Origin: Podospora pseudocomata
Taxonomy: Eukaryota; Ascomycota; Sordariomycetes; Sordariales; Podosporaceae
Reading direction: 5' to 3'
Assembly: GCF_035222375.1 (NCBI RefSeq)
Contig: NC_085888.1
Coordinates: 1,860,001-1,924,000, forward strand
Length of the DNA: 64,000 bases
Positions 1 to 10,765 of the stretch are shown here, piece by piece. Made by a program: the position numbers and the translations under genes. The notes below the pieces were generated by a model. It was not told the origin of the DNA. It did not search any database and worked only from the letters and a program-made list of their open reading frames with translations. How positions within the stretch are numbered: the stretch's first letter is position 1; the number at the start of each line of letters is the position of its first letter.

Positions 1-1
1 G

Positions 2-328
2 TTTGAAAAGGTGGATGTACCTGTTTTGGGGTTGGTGCAGAATATGAGTTTGTTTACTTGTCCCTGTTGCAGCACAAAGACACCTGTGTTTGGGGGGACG
101 GAGGGGGTGAAGAAGATGTGTGAGGATTATGGTATGGAGTTTTTGGGGGATGTACCGCTCCATCCTAATATCGGGGAGGATGCGAGCAGAGGGAAGCCGA
201 CGGTGGTGGCGGAGCCGGAGTCGGAGAGGGCGGGGGTGTTTATGGATGTTGCGAGAAGGTTGGGGGAGAAGATTGGGTTGGGTGGGGGACGAGGTGATGG
301 GAGGAAAAGCGTGAGGGCGGGGGTATAG
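2..328 (+). CDS. IND1: Ind1/NUBPL-type P-loop Fe-S carrier, 3' end only
   Basis: This is the C-terminal end of a Mrp/NBP35-family P-loop ATPase. The frame is open from base 2 to a TAG at 326-328, giving 108 residues, and the gene starts left of the window. Visible are the KVDVPVLGLVQNMS segment that follows the nucleotide-binding core and a CPCC motif, matching the CxxC that co-ordinates a bridging [4Fe-4S] cluster in this family. It is followed by the conserved GDVPLHPNIGEDASRGKP segment. The best family match is mitochondrial Ind1 (human NUBPL), which delivers Fe-S clusters to respiratory complex I; the cytosolic Nbp35/Cfd1 branch fits less well. The last ~20 residues are Gly/Arg-rich and not conserved. 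The Walker A motif and any targeting peptide lie outside the window, so the mitochondrial location is inferred from the family. Confidence 0.85.
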   Translation, partial: FEKVDVPVLGLVQNMSLFTCPCCSTKTPVFGGTEGVKKMCEDYGMEFLGDVPLHPNIGEDASRGKPTVVAEPESERAGVFMDVARRLGEKIGLGGGRGDGRKSVRAGV

Positions 329-895
329 GATATGTGACTGGATGAGGGGTGTATAATATTGTATAAGTGACCGATAAAGGAGACAGACGCTGTGAGATTG
401 GTTGGTGTATGTGAGAGGGTCATGTCCAGACCGAAAACCTCATCTATTCTACCAGACAACTAAGAAACAGGCTCCTCAAACCTCAAAGATACGTACAGAG
501 ACACCTTTTGAGACTTGCGAGCAACTCTGTAAAAGGTAATCTAGGTACCACAAGATGGTGACACTGATCACCTTATCCTTTTCCTTACTCTCATCTCACA
601 TTAATTTTTTTTTTAACGAGCAATCCAATATTCGGGGATGCGTTACATAAAACCCCAGTTTTATCCCATCCCCTGTCAAACCATTTCCCCATATATATAT
701 ATATATATATATCTTGGCAAAACACACTTAAATCTCACCAAAGTAAACACCAACCTTTCCACCGGCTTTTCTTCCACATTTCTCACCAACACCACAAGCC
801 TACTTTTCCGCAGCACTAATCCAGGAGATACTGTATGTTTTCCATTTCACCACTCCACCCCCCTCACTAACCTTTGTCAGTCCCCCCCCTCCTCA
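329..895. other. Spacer: IND1 3' flank and promoter of the next gene
   Basis: No coding region is seen. It holds the presumed 3' UTR of the Ind1 gene and the upstream region of the small membrane-protein gene at 896. An (AT)n microsatellite of about 20 nt lies near 691-712, about 190 bp upstream of the next start codon, followed by a pyrimidine/CA-rich leader. Confidence 0.6.
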
Positions 896-1306
896 ATGAC
901 AACCCCTGTCCCTACTCCCCTCCTTAAACTCCCCCTCCTCCTCCACCTCCTGACCGAAACCCCCGCCTCCCTCTCCTTTTTGTTCTTCCCCCATTCCCAA
1001 CTTCCCTCCGCATCCCCCCAAGCTCTCCTCATCCTCCGAAACTACGGCGGCCTCCTCCTCTCGACCAACCTAATCACCCTCATCTTCCTCCTCCGACCAA
1101 ACTTCGACTCTTTGTCTGCGCTTGTGGCGCTGTCACTGGGGAGTTACCACATCTGGCCTATCTACCGGGCTTCTGCCCGGCTCAACCTCGCACAAGGGAA
1201 GAGGGAAAACGAAGAGAAAGTCCTGGGGGGACCGGTGGTGCACTTTTGGGTTCATGTCTTTTGTCTAGTTTCGCTGGTCGGGAGTGGGGTTTTTGGGCTG
1301 GGGTGA
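896..1306 (+). CDS. Small multi-pass membrane protein, unknown function
   Basis: Single exon, 136 residues if translation starts at the ATG at 896. The frame is open further upstream, but that part reads as low-complexity leader sequence (including the AT repeat), so the internal ATG was chosen. The product has about three to four hydrophobic segments: LLLHLLTETPASLSFLFF near residues 13-32, LLLSTNLITLIFLL near 53-66, an alanine/serine-rich segment near 72-85, and FWVHVFCLVSLVGSGVF near the C-terminus. The motif LRNYGGLLLSTNLI and a following YHIWPIYRA look like a conserved core. I recall similar short uncharacterised membrane proteins in other filamentous ascomycetes but cannot name a function. 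Existence as a gene is likely; the role is unknown. Confidence 0.6.
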   Translation: MTTPVPTPLLKLPLLLHLLTETPASLSFLFFPHSQLPSASPQALLILRNYGGLLLSTNLITLIFLLRPNFDSLSALVALSLGSYHIWPIYRASARLNLAQGKRENEEKVLGGPVVHFWVHVFCLVSLVGSGVFGLG

Positions 1307-2582
1307 GACATCCATGATACGGTCAAAGTGATTTGACAGGACGGGGTTCTTGGTTATGGATGAAGGATAGGTGATGGGTTGAAAGGGTAGGCAAACAGGT
1401 CTTCAAAGATGGTTGGTAGACACGCTGTTTATTCAAAAAAAATAAAAATTGCAAGAAGACGGCACGTCACACACCGTTTACCGAGTCAAAGCTTTCCTTC
1501 TTATTCTACCCCAGGTAGAAAGACTGTCTCGTCGTGGAAAATGCAAAGTTGTGGCACGGCAGAGACACACATGTTGTGCAACTTTAGCTTCCGATATCAA
1601 TGCCTCACCATCACAGACATCTAGGAAGATAAAATCATGACAGACACTGGCGCCGAGTGGTGTCACAATACATCACCATAAACATCAGATACAAACCTCT
1701 CTATGCCCTACCAATCCCCTACCCAATAACAACAACACATCAAGCACCCGAGAACACAAACATCATAAAATACAATCTTGTCCTATCTTCATACTTGACA
1801 TAAGTTCCAGAACACTGACTTTTCCTTCTCATCCACCAAGAGCCAGTCCTCCACACCATCACCAGAGAACCGCACTGATACACACAGAGAGAAGAAACGA
1901 CCGAGAGGGGGGTATTTGGTGATTGTGTGATGCCATTTTTGTCTTTGTCATCCGAGCCCATAACAGCTCCCGAAAAATTCCCAACCACCCCAGGAAAAAC
2001 AACCGTAGAACGCCAGTCCCGAGAGTCGGTTGATGATATAAAAACAAATAAAAACACAATTATCCCGTCCCCCCTGCCCCACATCCTTGTTGTTGTTGTT
2101 GTTGTTGTTGTTGTTGATGTTGCTGGTGAGTGAGTAGTAGTGGTGATAGTCTGCAAAGATGGCCGCGCCATTTTGCAAACATAAAAAAGAGAAAAAGGAC
2201 AAAAAAATGTTCCTTCCTTCCCCTCCCTCCCATACTAAAAAAACTCCCACCAGCCAAATCATAAGCAAGTCTACCGCAAGTTACATGACCATAACGTATC
2301 AATGCCATAGCAAATGCCACGATAATCATCTCGTTAGCTGTGCGCCCTCGTTTCATAACCTCCCGAAAGAAAAATCCCTTCCGATGCCGAACCTCCTCGA
2401 CCGGGCACGTTGGACGAGAAGAACATCATGTTGCGCTGCTAAAGCTGGTATCAAAAACTTTTCCCGACCCCCTTGCGCAAGATCGACCGAGAAGAACCGA
2501 AAGGAAACAGATAAGAAAGCGCATTCCCAAAGGAAAAAAGTCGGGCTTGCTGTGCGAATCATTCGTATTCGTGTCGCCGCAT
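1307..2582. other. Spacer between convergent genes, with a (TTG)10 microsatellite
   Basis: There are no convincing coding regions; the short open frames here lack codon bias and family resemblance. The right part should be the 3' UTR of PAB1, which reads leftward from 2583. A perfect ten-unit TTG repeat occupies 2087-2116 and reads (CAA)10 on the PAB1 strand, so it may be transcribed in the PAB1 3' UTR or lie just beyond it. Confidence 0.55.
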
Positions 2583-4911
2583 CTAAGCCTTCTCCTCGGC
2601 CTTCTCCTCGGCCTTGGGCTCCTCACTCTTGGCCTCGCCAGTGGCTTGAGTCTTGACGTACTCGTCATAGACGTTCATGGCCTCGCCGACCTTGGCGTTG
2701 AGAGCAGCCTCATCCTCGATGCTAGAGTCAAAAGGTTAGCACAGTGTTCTTCAATGACACAGAAACAAGCGGAAGAGCTTACAGGTTGATGAGCTCCTGG
2801 TTCTCCATCTCCAAGAGCATGCCGGTGATCTTGCCAGCAAGCTCGGGCTGGATGGCCTGGATCTTGGGGAAGAGGCTCTCGCCGAGGATCTGCTTCTGCT
2901 GGGCAGGAGAAGCGGCAGCGGCGAGTTGGGTGTGGAGAACAGCGGCGATGTTCACATCGGCGGGACCAGCGGAGGGAGCACCGCCACGCCCGCCGGCAAA
3001 GCCACCGCGGTTGCCACCGGCACCACGGCCCATGCCGTTCTGGGATCTGCCGTTGGGAGGGAAGCCGGCGACGGGGCCACCGGGGATCTGAGGAGGCATG
3101 CCCTGCACGCCACGAGGGCCAGGACCGCCACGGCCACCTTGGATAGCAGCAGCCTGGATCTGCTGCATGGCAGCAAGGAACTGAGGGTTATTGGGCTGGG
3201 CAAAGTTGGGAGGGAAAGCACCCATGGGGTAGATGGGCATCTGCTGGGGAGGCATGCCGCCACGGCCGCCCTGCTGACCAGCATAGGGAGGGTACTGGCC
3301 GGGACGACCACCCTGGGGAGGGATGCCCATAGCTCCCTGAGCGAAGGGCATGCCACGGCCGCCGGCGGGGGGCATAAAGCCAGGCTGCTGACCGGGAGCA
3401 TAGTAAACTGGCTGTTGCATAAACTGCTGAGGAATACCAGCCTGGGCGGCAGCCTGCTGCATGCGGAGCTGGTTGCGGGCCTGGATGCTGGCCTCGAGCT
3501 GGCTCTTGCGAACATCCTTGCGCTGAGCGAGAGCGACGTAGAGGGGCTTGTTGTCAATCATGCGCTGGTTCATCTCGGTGACGGCCTTGGTGGCATCGTC
3601 GGGGTTGCTGAAGCAGACGAAACCGAAGCCCTTGCTCTTGCCGAGCTTGCGCTTCTCCTTGGTCTCGGCCTTCTTCTCGGCGGTTTCGCCCTCCTTCTCC
3701 TCCTCGCCCTCCTTCTTGTTCTCCTTGTCCTTCTCATCCTCAGCGGCGGACTCAACTACGCTGTCGCGCATGACCTTGGCCGAGGTGATGGGGCCGTACT
3801 CGGAGAACATCTGGCGGAGCTTGTCATCATCAACATCATCTCCGAGGTTCTTGATGTAGAGGTTGACGCCTTGGTATTTGTTAGCCTTCTCCTGGCGAGC
3901 AGCCTCATAAGACCTGCGGAGCTCCTCCTCGCGCTCGTGCTTCTTCTGGGCACGGCCGACATACAGCTCCTGACCACGGAAATCCTTGCCGTTGAGCTCC
4001 TCAACAGCCTTGGAAGCAGCTTCGTGAGTAGTGAAGTTGACAAAGCCAAAGCCACGGCTCTTGCCTTCGTCAGAGCGGGCAAGGGAGGAAGAGGTGACAT
4101 CGCCGTACTTGGCGAAGAGCTCACGGAACTCCTCGTCGGTAACCTCGGCGGGGATGTTCTTGACGTAGACGTTGGTGAAGTTGGCCTTCATCTCCTCAAA
4201 CTTGCTCTGGCGATCCTTCTTGGGGATGTGGTAGCCGACATAGACCTTCTTCTCGTTGAGAAGCATGCCGTTGACGTGCTTGATGGCGTTGGCGGCAGCC
4301 TCGTCGGTCTCGTAGTGAACGAAACCGTAACCCTTGGAGTTGCCGTTCTCGTCCTGAGCGACCTTGCAGCTCAGGATGTTACCGAAAGCAGCGAAGGTGT
4401 CGTGAAGCGCCTTGTTGTCGATGGCGACATCAAGGTTCTTAATAAAGACGTTGCCCTGGCCAGTCTTGCGCAGAGCAGGGTCACGCTGAGACCACATGAT
4501 GCGGCAGGGGCGGCCCTTGATGAGAGTGTAGTTGAGGTCCTCGAGGGCCTTCTCGCCGTCGGCAGTGGCATTGTAGTTCACATAGGCATAGCCGAGAGAG
4601 CGACGAGTGACGGCGTCGCGGCAAACACGAATCGAGGCAACGGAGCCGATCTGGGAGAAGAGCTCGAAGAGCATGGCCTCAGTCACAGACGGGTCCAGCT
4701 CGCCGACGTAGAGGGAGGCCGAGGACTGGGGGTGAGGAGCGGCCGAGTTGGGGGTAGGGCCGGCGCCTTCCTGGTCCTCGTTCTGGAACTGGCCAGCAGC
4801 CACGTTGGTATCGATGGCGGGGGCATTGCGGTTCTCACCGCCGTTGAGGCTAGTGTTGCCGAGATCAGCGGCAAGCTGGTCGACAGCGCCAGGGGCAACG
4901 GGAGCGGCCAT
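2583..4911 (-). CDS. PAB1: Poly(A)-binding protein Pab1
   Basis: Two exons, 4911-2783 and 2721-2583, with an intron at 2782-2722 (GTAAGC donor, GCTAACC branch, CTAG acceptor); 755 residues. It binds mRNA poly(A) tails and links them to eIF4G, eRF3 and the Pan2-Pan3 deadenylase. Four RRMs are readable. RRM1 starts near residue 66 with [12 protein letters not shown]2 with [11 protein letters not shown]3 with NVYVKNIP and RRM4 with NLYIKNLG, each followed by a KGYGFV/RGFGFV-type RNP1. A Pro/Gly/Gln/Met-rich linker follows. The C-terminal MLLE (PABC) domain with [11 protein letters not shown] is split by the intron. RRM4 carries a roughly 40-residue Lys/Glu-rich loop between RNP2 and RNP1. The start at 4911 was chosen because the 49 codons further upstream are Pro/Thr/Ser leader sequence with no family similarity. 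The 5' leader probably contains an intron (donor GTACGT at 5264) and A-rich tracts. Confidence 0.97.
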
Positions 4912-6898
4912 TATGATAGCTGGGTCTAGAAGATGAGTGGACACGGTCAGTGATCTGTGGGAGCTGTGTCTTTGTGGAGAATTTGTTGTTCGCGTGTTGG
5001 GTGGTGGGGGTGCCAGCGGAGGGGTCGCTGGCGATGGTGGTGGTGGGTGGACGATCATCTCGAGGTTCCAAAATGTTCAAACGTGATGATAGATGGATAG
5101 AAGAAGGGCAATGTGGTGGCTCTCGCACTTTGAAAGAAACAGAGGGCTTTTGTAGGCAACACTGCTGCCTGCAGTAAACTCTAACTCCAGCCCTCTGCTG
5201 TCTCAAAGTTCGAGGCAAAAGTGTGTGGGAAAGTTAGTCGTTTGTCCACGAGTCTAAAACGTACCTGATGCTTGGAATGAGGTGTTCCTGCAAATAAGTT
5301 ACCGTACGCAAAGTGTAGCGACGGTAGACAAAGAAGATGGTTCCTTTCCTGCGGAGGTGGACGAGTAGGTCGCGAGAGAAGTCGGACGCGGTCGTCGGAT
5401 GGTCGGCGGGGCGGCGGAAGAGGATGGGCTTTCTTTTTTTTCTATTTTTTTTCTGTCTGGTTTTGGGTCGTGGTGGTGTCGTAGGGGCTACTTTTATTGG
5501 TTTTTTCAAATTTTTTTTGGCTGTTTTATGGGAGGCTCAGAAAAGAAGTAGACAAGAACATACGTGGTGTCGTACTGGTCTCGCTCCTTTTTCTGGTGGT
5601 GTTGTGGAAAGAATCCAGAGATAAAGGTTTTTGATCGATTGATGAAGAAAGGGAAAAGAGGGCTTCGATGGCTCCTGCGGAGACAGATTTTTTCTGCCAA
5701 TTCGGGGTCATGGTTTCTGCCCACAAACCGCAAATATCGCCCTAACCGAATGCCACCCCGCTTTTAGAGGCCACTTTCACCTGCCAGCTATTCACCTGCC
5801 AACAAAGACAGCAACTGACAGCCAGCCTGTCAACAATGCTAAGGTGCCAATAGACAGCAGGCAACTCAATGACTGACTTAAGGTAGCCACTAAGCATCCT
5901 ATGGCTCAGAAACGCTGGATGCGGTCTCTGAAGAGGATAGGATATGTATATCTAAGGTATCCCTATATCGGGTCGCCGCACACCGCCGCTAGCGCAAAAC
6001 TTCAAACTTCAAACTTCACTTCAAACTTTCTTTCCCGCAGAAGTGGCGGGGCTTGTCGCCTTATCGTTATCAGTGGGGCTCTTCAATCAGCATTTCGTAG
6101 GTAGACGCCTCATCCCCCACCTTCCATTTTGATGGCTTGACAGCTCGGGGCTTGTGCAGGGCAGTCTTGCGCAACTAGGTTATGCTGTGTCTGCAAAATA
6201 GAAGCTACAAGATACTGTGCGCCGTAGAAGTATATTCCATTCCCTTGCCCGTGCATATCTAGGTAAGGTGTTAAAATCCGATCAGGGTTTTCAGGGTCCC
6301 GTCGCTGTTGCAGATGCACACTGCAGCAGCGCTCCTGCCCTCTGAGAATGCAGCATGAGTAATCCAGGGCCTGCCGGGGGCAGCAGCTAGGAAGCAGTGA
6401 CATCAGCTCCGGCTTGGACCTCTCGCTCCGGCTTCACTCAACCCCGCTGCACTTGAGTAGGTACCTGAATCTTGATCATTTTCAAAGACCTCTGGGCTGC
6501 CCGAGGCTGAGACTCCCCTCCAGTTCCCACTGGTCGATCCTGCAGCCACAGCCTACCTATTTAGTTATCTCCGGTCGGTGTAGCTCGGCGCTCAAGGACC
6601 GCCTCCTAGTGGTGCCTTAACGGCATTTCCAGGTCGGAGTGGGAACGTTCTCGAAGCTCTGGGGCGGCATCCCTATTCACCAACGCTACATACTTCTCGC
6701 TGCACCTGCCCTTATTTCGAGCTCCCAAGACGTGAGAAGCGGCATAGCAGTTATCTAATCTACTAATTTTCTCCAACAAACCAAACCCACCACGACTGTT
6801 GCCCGACATCTACCCCATCATCCCTCCTTTATGCTGAATAACCGATCGATACACCCATCATTCCTTCGACTTCCCCGTCTCGGGCAACATCAACAACC
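4912..6898. other. Divergent promoter region of PAB1 and HUL5
   Basis: About 2 kb without a convincing coding region. The left third is the PAB1 leader with its likely intron and A-rich tracts. Near 5996-6028 there is a short heptamer array of the type CAAACTT, imperfect, three to four units. The right part is the HUL5 upstream region, ending in a CT/CA-rich leader before the ATG at 6899. Several short open frames exist but resemble nothing. Confidence 0.6.
5430..5518 (-). promoter_or_regulatory. A-rich tracts in the PAB1 5' leader, candidate autoregulatory element
   Basis: On the PAB1 coding strand this stretch contains several runs of six to nine A residues separated by short spacers. It lies about 520-600 nt upstream of the start codon and upstream of a consensus splice donor at 5264, so it is probably in the first, untranslated exon. 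Poly(A)-binding protein genes in animals and yeast carry A-rich leaders through which the protein represses its own translation. That this one works the same way is inference; the transcription start is not visible. Confidence 0.4.
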
Positions 6899-9800
6899 AT
6901 GTTTTCTACCTTCACCGGTCAGTCGACCGGGAGACGTCGTAACGTCAACCTCAGTGGAAACACAGCACATAATCCATGGGCCGCTCCGGCAACACTAGGT
7001 GCCTCCACCACCGTATCAAGAGCGGCAGCCGAACGCGAAAAGAGGCAGAGAGAAAAGGAGAAGCTCAGGGCTGCTGAGCGAATCCAGAGAGTATGGCGGG
7101 GCAGTCAGATTAGGCAACATCTCAGGACCCAAGATCGCGCCGCCATCGACGACCTGTACCACCATGACCAAAACGACCTCGAAAGGAGATCCGCCAAAGC
7201 ACTTCCCCTACTGCTGAGGTCCTTCCAAAGTAAGAACCACCATGACCGTCGACGAATGGTGTGGCTCTGTCGCGATCTTTGCAACTCGAGCTTCCATTTG
7301 TTCCGGTCCCAGGGAGCGGAAGGATTTCAACTTGACAGGCTTGTTCGGAAGCTCACAGGCGCACTGCAGAAAGAATTAAATCTGGGCCCTGATATCCACG
7401 TTGTGCTCTCCGTACTTCTGGAAGTTATGGACCTTCGACCACAAGCTATTGGGCATGTTCTCGATCAATATTACAGGGTGATGGCTAACTACTGCAACCT
7501 TGCCCCGAGCTTGCAGCAGCCGTTTACGCTGCTCAGCCAGGCGGTCACAAAACCCCTATCAGTGGGGACCTTCCCAGGTAAGAAGCTACACATTCTCTTA
7601 GAACACGATTCTGATTGACTGACAATCGTCTAGAAACATTCCTGAGCAAAGCCTATCATGCCTTTGCTTTTGACTTCTTGGCAACACCAGACTTGAACAT
7701 GTTTGAGAACAACCTCTACCTATTTTGTGCCGATATCGACCTAGACCGCCTCTCGGATACGCTCGCCTCTGAGAAGTTTGAGGCTACACAGTTAGACGTA
7801 CCCAGAGCTAGATTGCTATGGCTTTTGGCGCACTTGATTGCACTTCAAGAGGCAAAGCAACAGCAAAACGTACATGCCAGCTACCTCGACGTCCTCTGCT
7901 CCCTTTTATCCGTCCTTTCAGACCAGATTCAGCTTGCAGCGGAATCGGTTGCCGATGCTGGGCTCGATGGTGAGGATGACGTGGCTCAGGGGACCCTGCC
8001 GGCGTATATCTCGGGTAAGCTGGCCTTGCTGACAACGTCGAGGGCCATTACTGGGCTGCTCGAGACTTCTGCTCCATTTTCCCTGGGCCACGAGTCAAGC
8101 TCACTCGGCGATGCTAGTCCCTATGCTGGCTATGTCCTGACATTGCTATCCTGCTTCCCCAACGCGGGCGAAGAAATTCGCATGCGTCTGTTTTACTCGA
8201 ATGTTCCGACAAGGACGGGTAGGATGCCTGCGTTGGAATATTTGTGGCAGGTGATGAGGCGGACGGCGGTGTTTAGAAGCATCGCGTCCGAGTCGGAAGC
8301 CGCGTTGGGGATTCTCAAGTCGGCGCCGCAGACATCGAATCTGCATGAGGAAAATGACTCGTGGCATCAGCAGTGGAGGACGATTTTGCTGTTTTTGGAG
8401 CTTTATGTGTTTGTGCTCAAGGTGACGGATGATGCCGACTTCTTTGCGATACTGGAGGGTGACAAGCCGGGGAATGGAACGGCTGGGGAGGATTTGCCGA
8501 GGACGAGGTCGAGTGGCTTGGACATGGAGAGTGTCAAGAAGCTGACGTTGTTTCTGAAGCACTTGGGGTTTGTGCTTTATTACAACATGGCTGAGTTGTT
8601 GGCTTCGTGGGCTTCGTCGAGGAATTTGAGGGGCCTGAGTAGGCCGTCGATGTTTGTGGTGACGGCGGGGGTGGGTTTGGATAAGGTGAGGGGGTTGGTC
8701 CTGGCGGCTATGAGGGGGTTGTACGAGCGGGATTCTCGGAGACCCTTTCTGCCCAAGGACCACTGGTTGATGACGGAGAAGTTTGATATGGCTGGGTTCA
8801 AGGAGGCGGTCGTGGTGGAGGCGGAGCGGCAGAGGGCGCTTGGGCATGCTGAGGGGGAGGAAGATGAGGGGATGGGTGAGGAGGAGGAGCATGAGCCAGA
8901 GGAACGGGATTGGCGGCATGGACCACATCGGACTGTGGGTCGACAAGCGCTGCTTGAGGCGCGACAGAAGCTAGCCGCGAGGGAACAGGCCCGGGCCAAG
9001 GTGGCACCGAAACTGGAGGTTCTGAAGAATCTTCCGTTTGTGGTTCCGTTTGACCAGCGGGTGATGATCTTTCGGCAGTTTATCACTCTTGACAAGCTGC
9101 GGAGGAGAAGTGGCCATGCGGACCCGGACAGCTGGCGCATGATGATGCTGGAGGCTGATCCCACCAGGAACTCGTTGGCGAGGCACCAAGCCCTGATCAG
9201 GCGAGGGAGCTTGTTCCGGGATGCGCAGGGAAGTCTGTACCCGCTGGAAGAGGCAATCAAGGAGCCGGTGCAGATTACATTTCTGGATCAATGGGGGATG
9301 CAGGAGGCGGGGATTGACGGGGGCGGAGTGACGAAGGAGTTCTTGACAAGTGTGATTGCCGAGATGCTGTCCGACACCAGCTTGTTCGTCGCCAACAGCA
9401 AGAACGCATACTACCCAAACCCTCTGATAGTCGAGCAGTGGTTGGCTTTGGCGAGGAAGCGTGGTCTCAGCGAGTCCGAGACCAGGACCAAGTTGCTCAG
9501 ACAGTATGAATTCGCCGGACGGCTCATTGGAAAATGTATGTATGAGGGGATCCTCATCAATGTCGTTTTTGCCGGTTTCTTCCTGCTCAAGTGGACGACA
9601 GCGGATACCAAACAAGCCAGCCTGAATGATCTGAGAGAGCTGGACGAAGAGCTCTACCGGGGATTGCTGTTCTTGAAGAACAACGAAGACCAGGTGGACG
9701 ACATGGGCTTGAACTTTGCCCTGGATGTCGACATTTCAACGCCAGAGGATAAGCAGCCCAATATTGTCTCTCGACCGCTCTGCCCCAACGGCAATAACAT

Positions 9801-10341
9801 TCCCGTCACGAAGGGGAACAGGTTAAAGTACATTGTCCAGCTGGCCAAGTACAAACTCGCCCTGCAACCTTTTGCGCAGACGCAGGCTTTCCTCAAGGGT
9901 CTCAAGATGGTGATTGAGCCGGGGTGGCTGAGCATGTTCAACCAGAACGAGCTTCAGCGGCTGGTGGGCGGGGACAGCGGAGCGATCGATGTGGATGATT
10001 TGAGGAGGAACACGGTGTACAGCGGGCCTTACCAGATTGGGGACGACGGGCAGGAGCACGAGACGGTGAAGCTGTTCTGGGAGGTAATGGAGGAGTTTGG
10101 GGACGAGGAGAGGAGGGAGGTGCTGCAGTATGTGACGAGCACGCCGAGGGCGCCGTTGCTGGGGTTCAGCCAGCTTTTTCCAAGGTTCACGATTGGGTAT
10201 GGGGGGCAGGATGAGGACAGGCTGCCGAGCGCGAGTACGTGTATCAATTTGTTGAAGCTGCCGAGGTATAGTCGGAAGGGGGTGTTGAGGGAGAAGTTGT
10301 TGTATGCGGTGAAGAGTGGGGCGGGGTTTGATTTGAGTTGA
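6899..10341 (+). CDS. HUL5: HECT-type E3 ubiquitin ligase, Hul5/UBE3C family
   Basis: Two exons, 6899-7577 and 7634-10341, separated by an intron with a GTAAGA donor and CTAG acceptor; the product is 1128 residues. Hul5/UBE3C ligases extend ubiquitin chains on proteasome-bound and misfolded substrates. An N-terminal IQ motif (AAERIQRVWRG, residues ~59-75), diagnostic of the Hul5/UBE3C branch, is preceded by a basic low-complexity start. The middle is helical and contains an acidic Glu-rich patch (GEEDEGMGEEEEHEPEE). The HECT domain fills roughly the last 370 residues, starting around ITFLDQWGMQEAGIDGGGV. The catalytic cysteine is in SASTCINLLKLP at about residue 1096 (codon at 10240-10242). 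The C-terminal tail conserved in the family is present, so the enzyme should be intact. Length agrees with the family. Confidence 0.93.
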
Positions 10342-10765
10342 TTGAGTTGAGCGATGGGGAAGGACGGGCGGGGGGGGGGGATGGGGCGGTTGGGAGAGGG
10401 GGGACTGGAAGCGGATATATTTAGGGGATTGTTAGAATATTGTGGGAATGGCATGAGGTTGTACATGAGGATATCATAGAGGTTGCGTGAGCCCCTAAGT
10501 GACGGGACTTGATACTAGCTATGGGATGTGCCCCACCTTGCGCAGCGGTTGACAGGCTCCACCAATGACGACAGCGGGGTAGTCCCCTATTGACCCCACC
10601 TTTAGCTTCCGCTCGCCGCTTGCTGCTTGCATGTCTCAGCCCGACTTTTATTCCTTTCATAGCTTGACATTTCAAACTGGAACATAACAAGACTTTTGTC
10701 GGGCGACTTGACACTCTGTTTTATTTAATATTTTGACAAAACTTTTCAACAAACGACGACAAAAA
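10342..10765. other. Spacer between HUL5 and RRD1
   Basis: 424 bp with no coding region. A G-run of ten near 10370-10380 lies just behind the HUL5 stop. The remainder is the presumed 3' UTR of HUL5 and the promoter of RRD1. Confidence 0.6.

Noticed and set aside
2926-4929. A 667-codon open frame antisense to PAB1
   Set aside because: It mirrors the strong codon bias of PAB1 on the other strand (Leu/Val/Gly/Asp-rich, no domain) and has no splice or family support.
4912-5058. 49 additional in-frame codons upstream of the PAB1 start
   Set aside because: Pro/Thr/Ser-rich, not conserved; the MAAPV start matches family N-termini and the region is probably untranslated leader.
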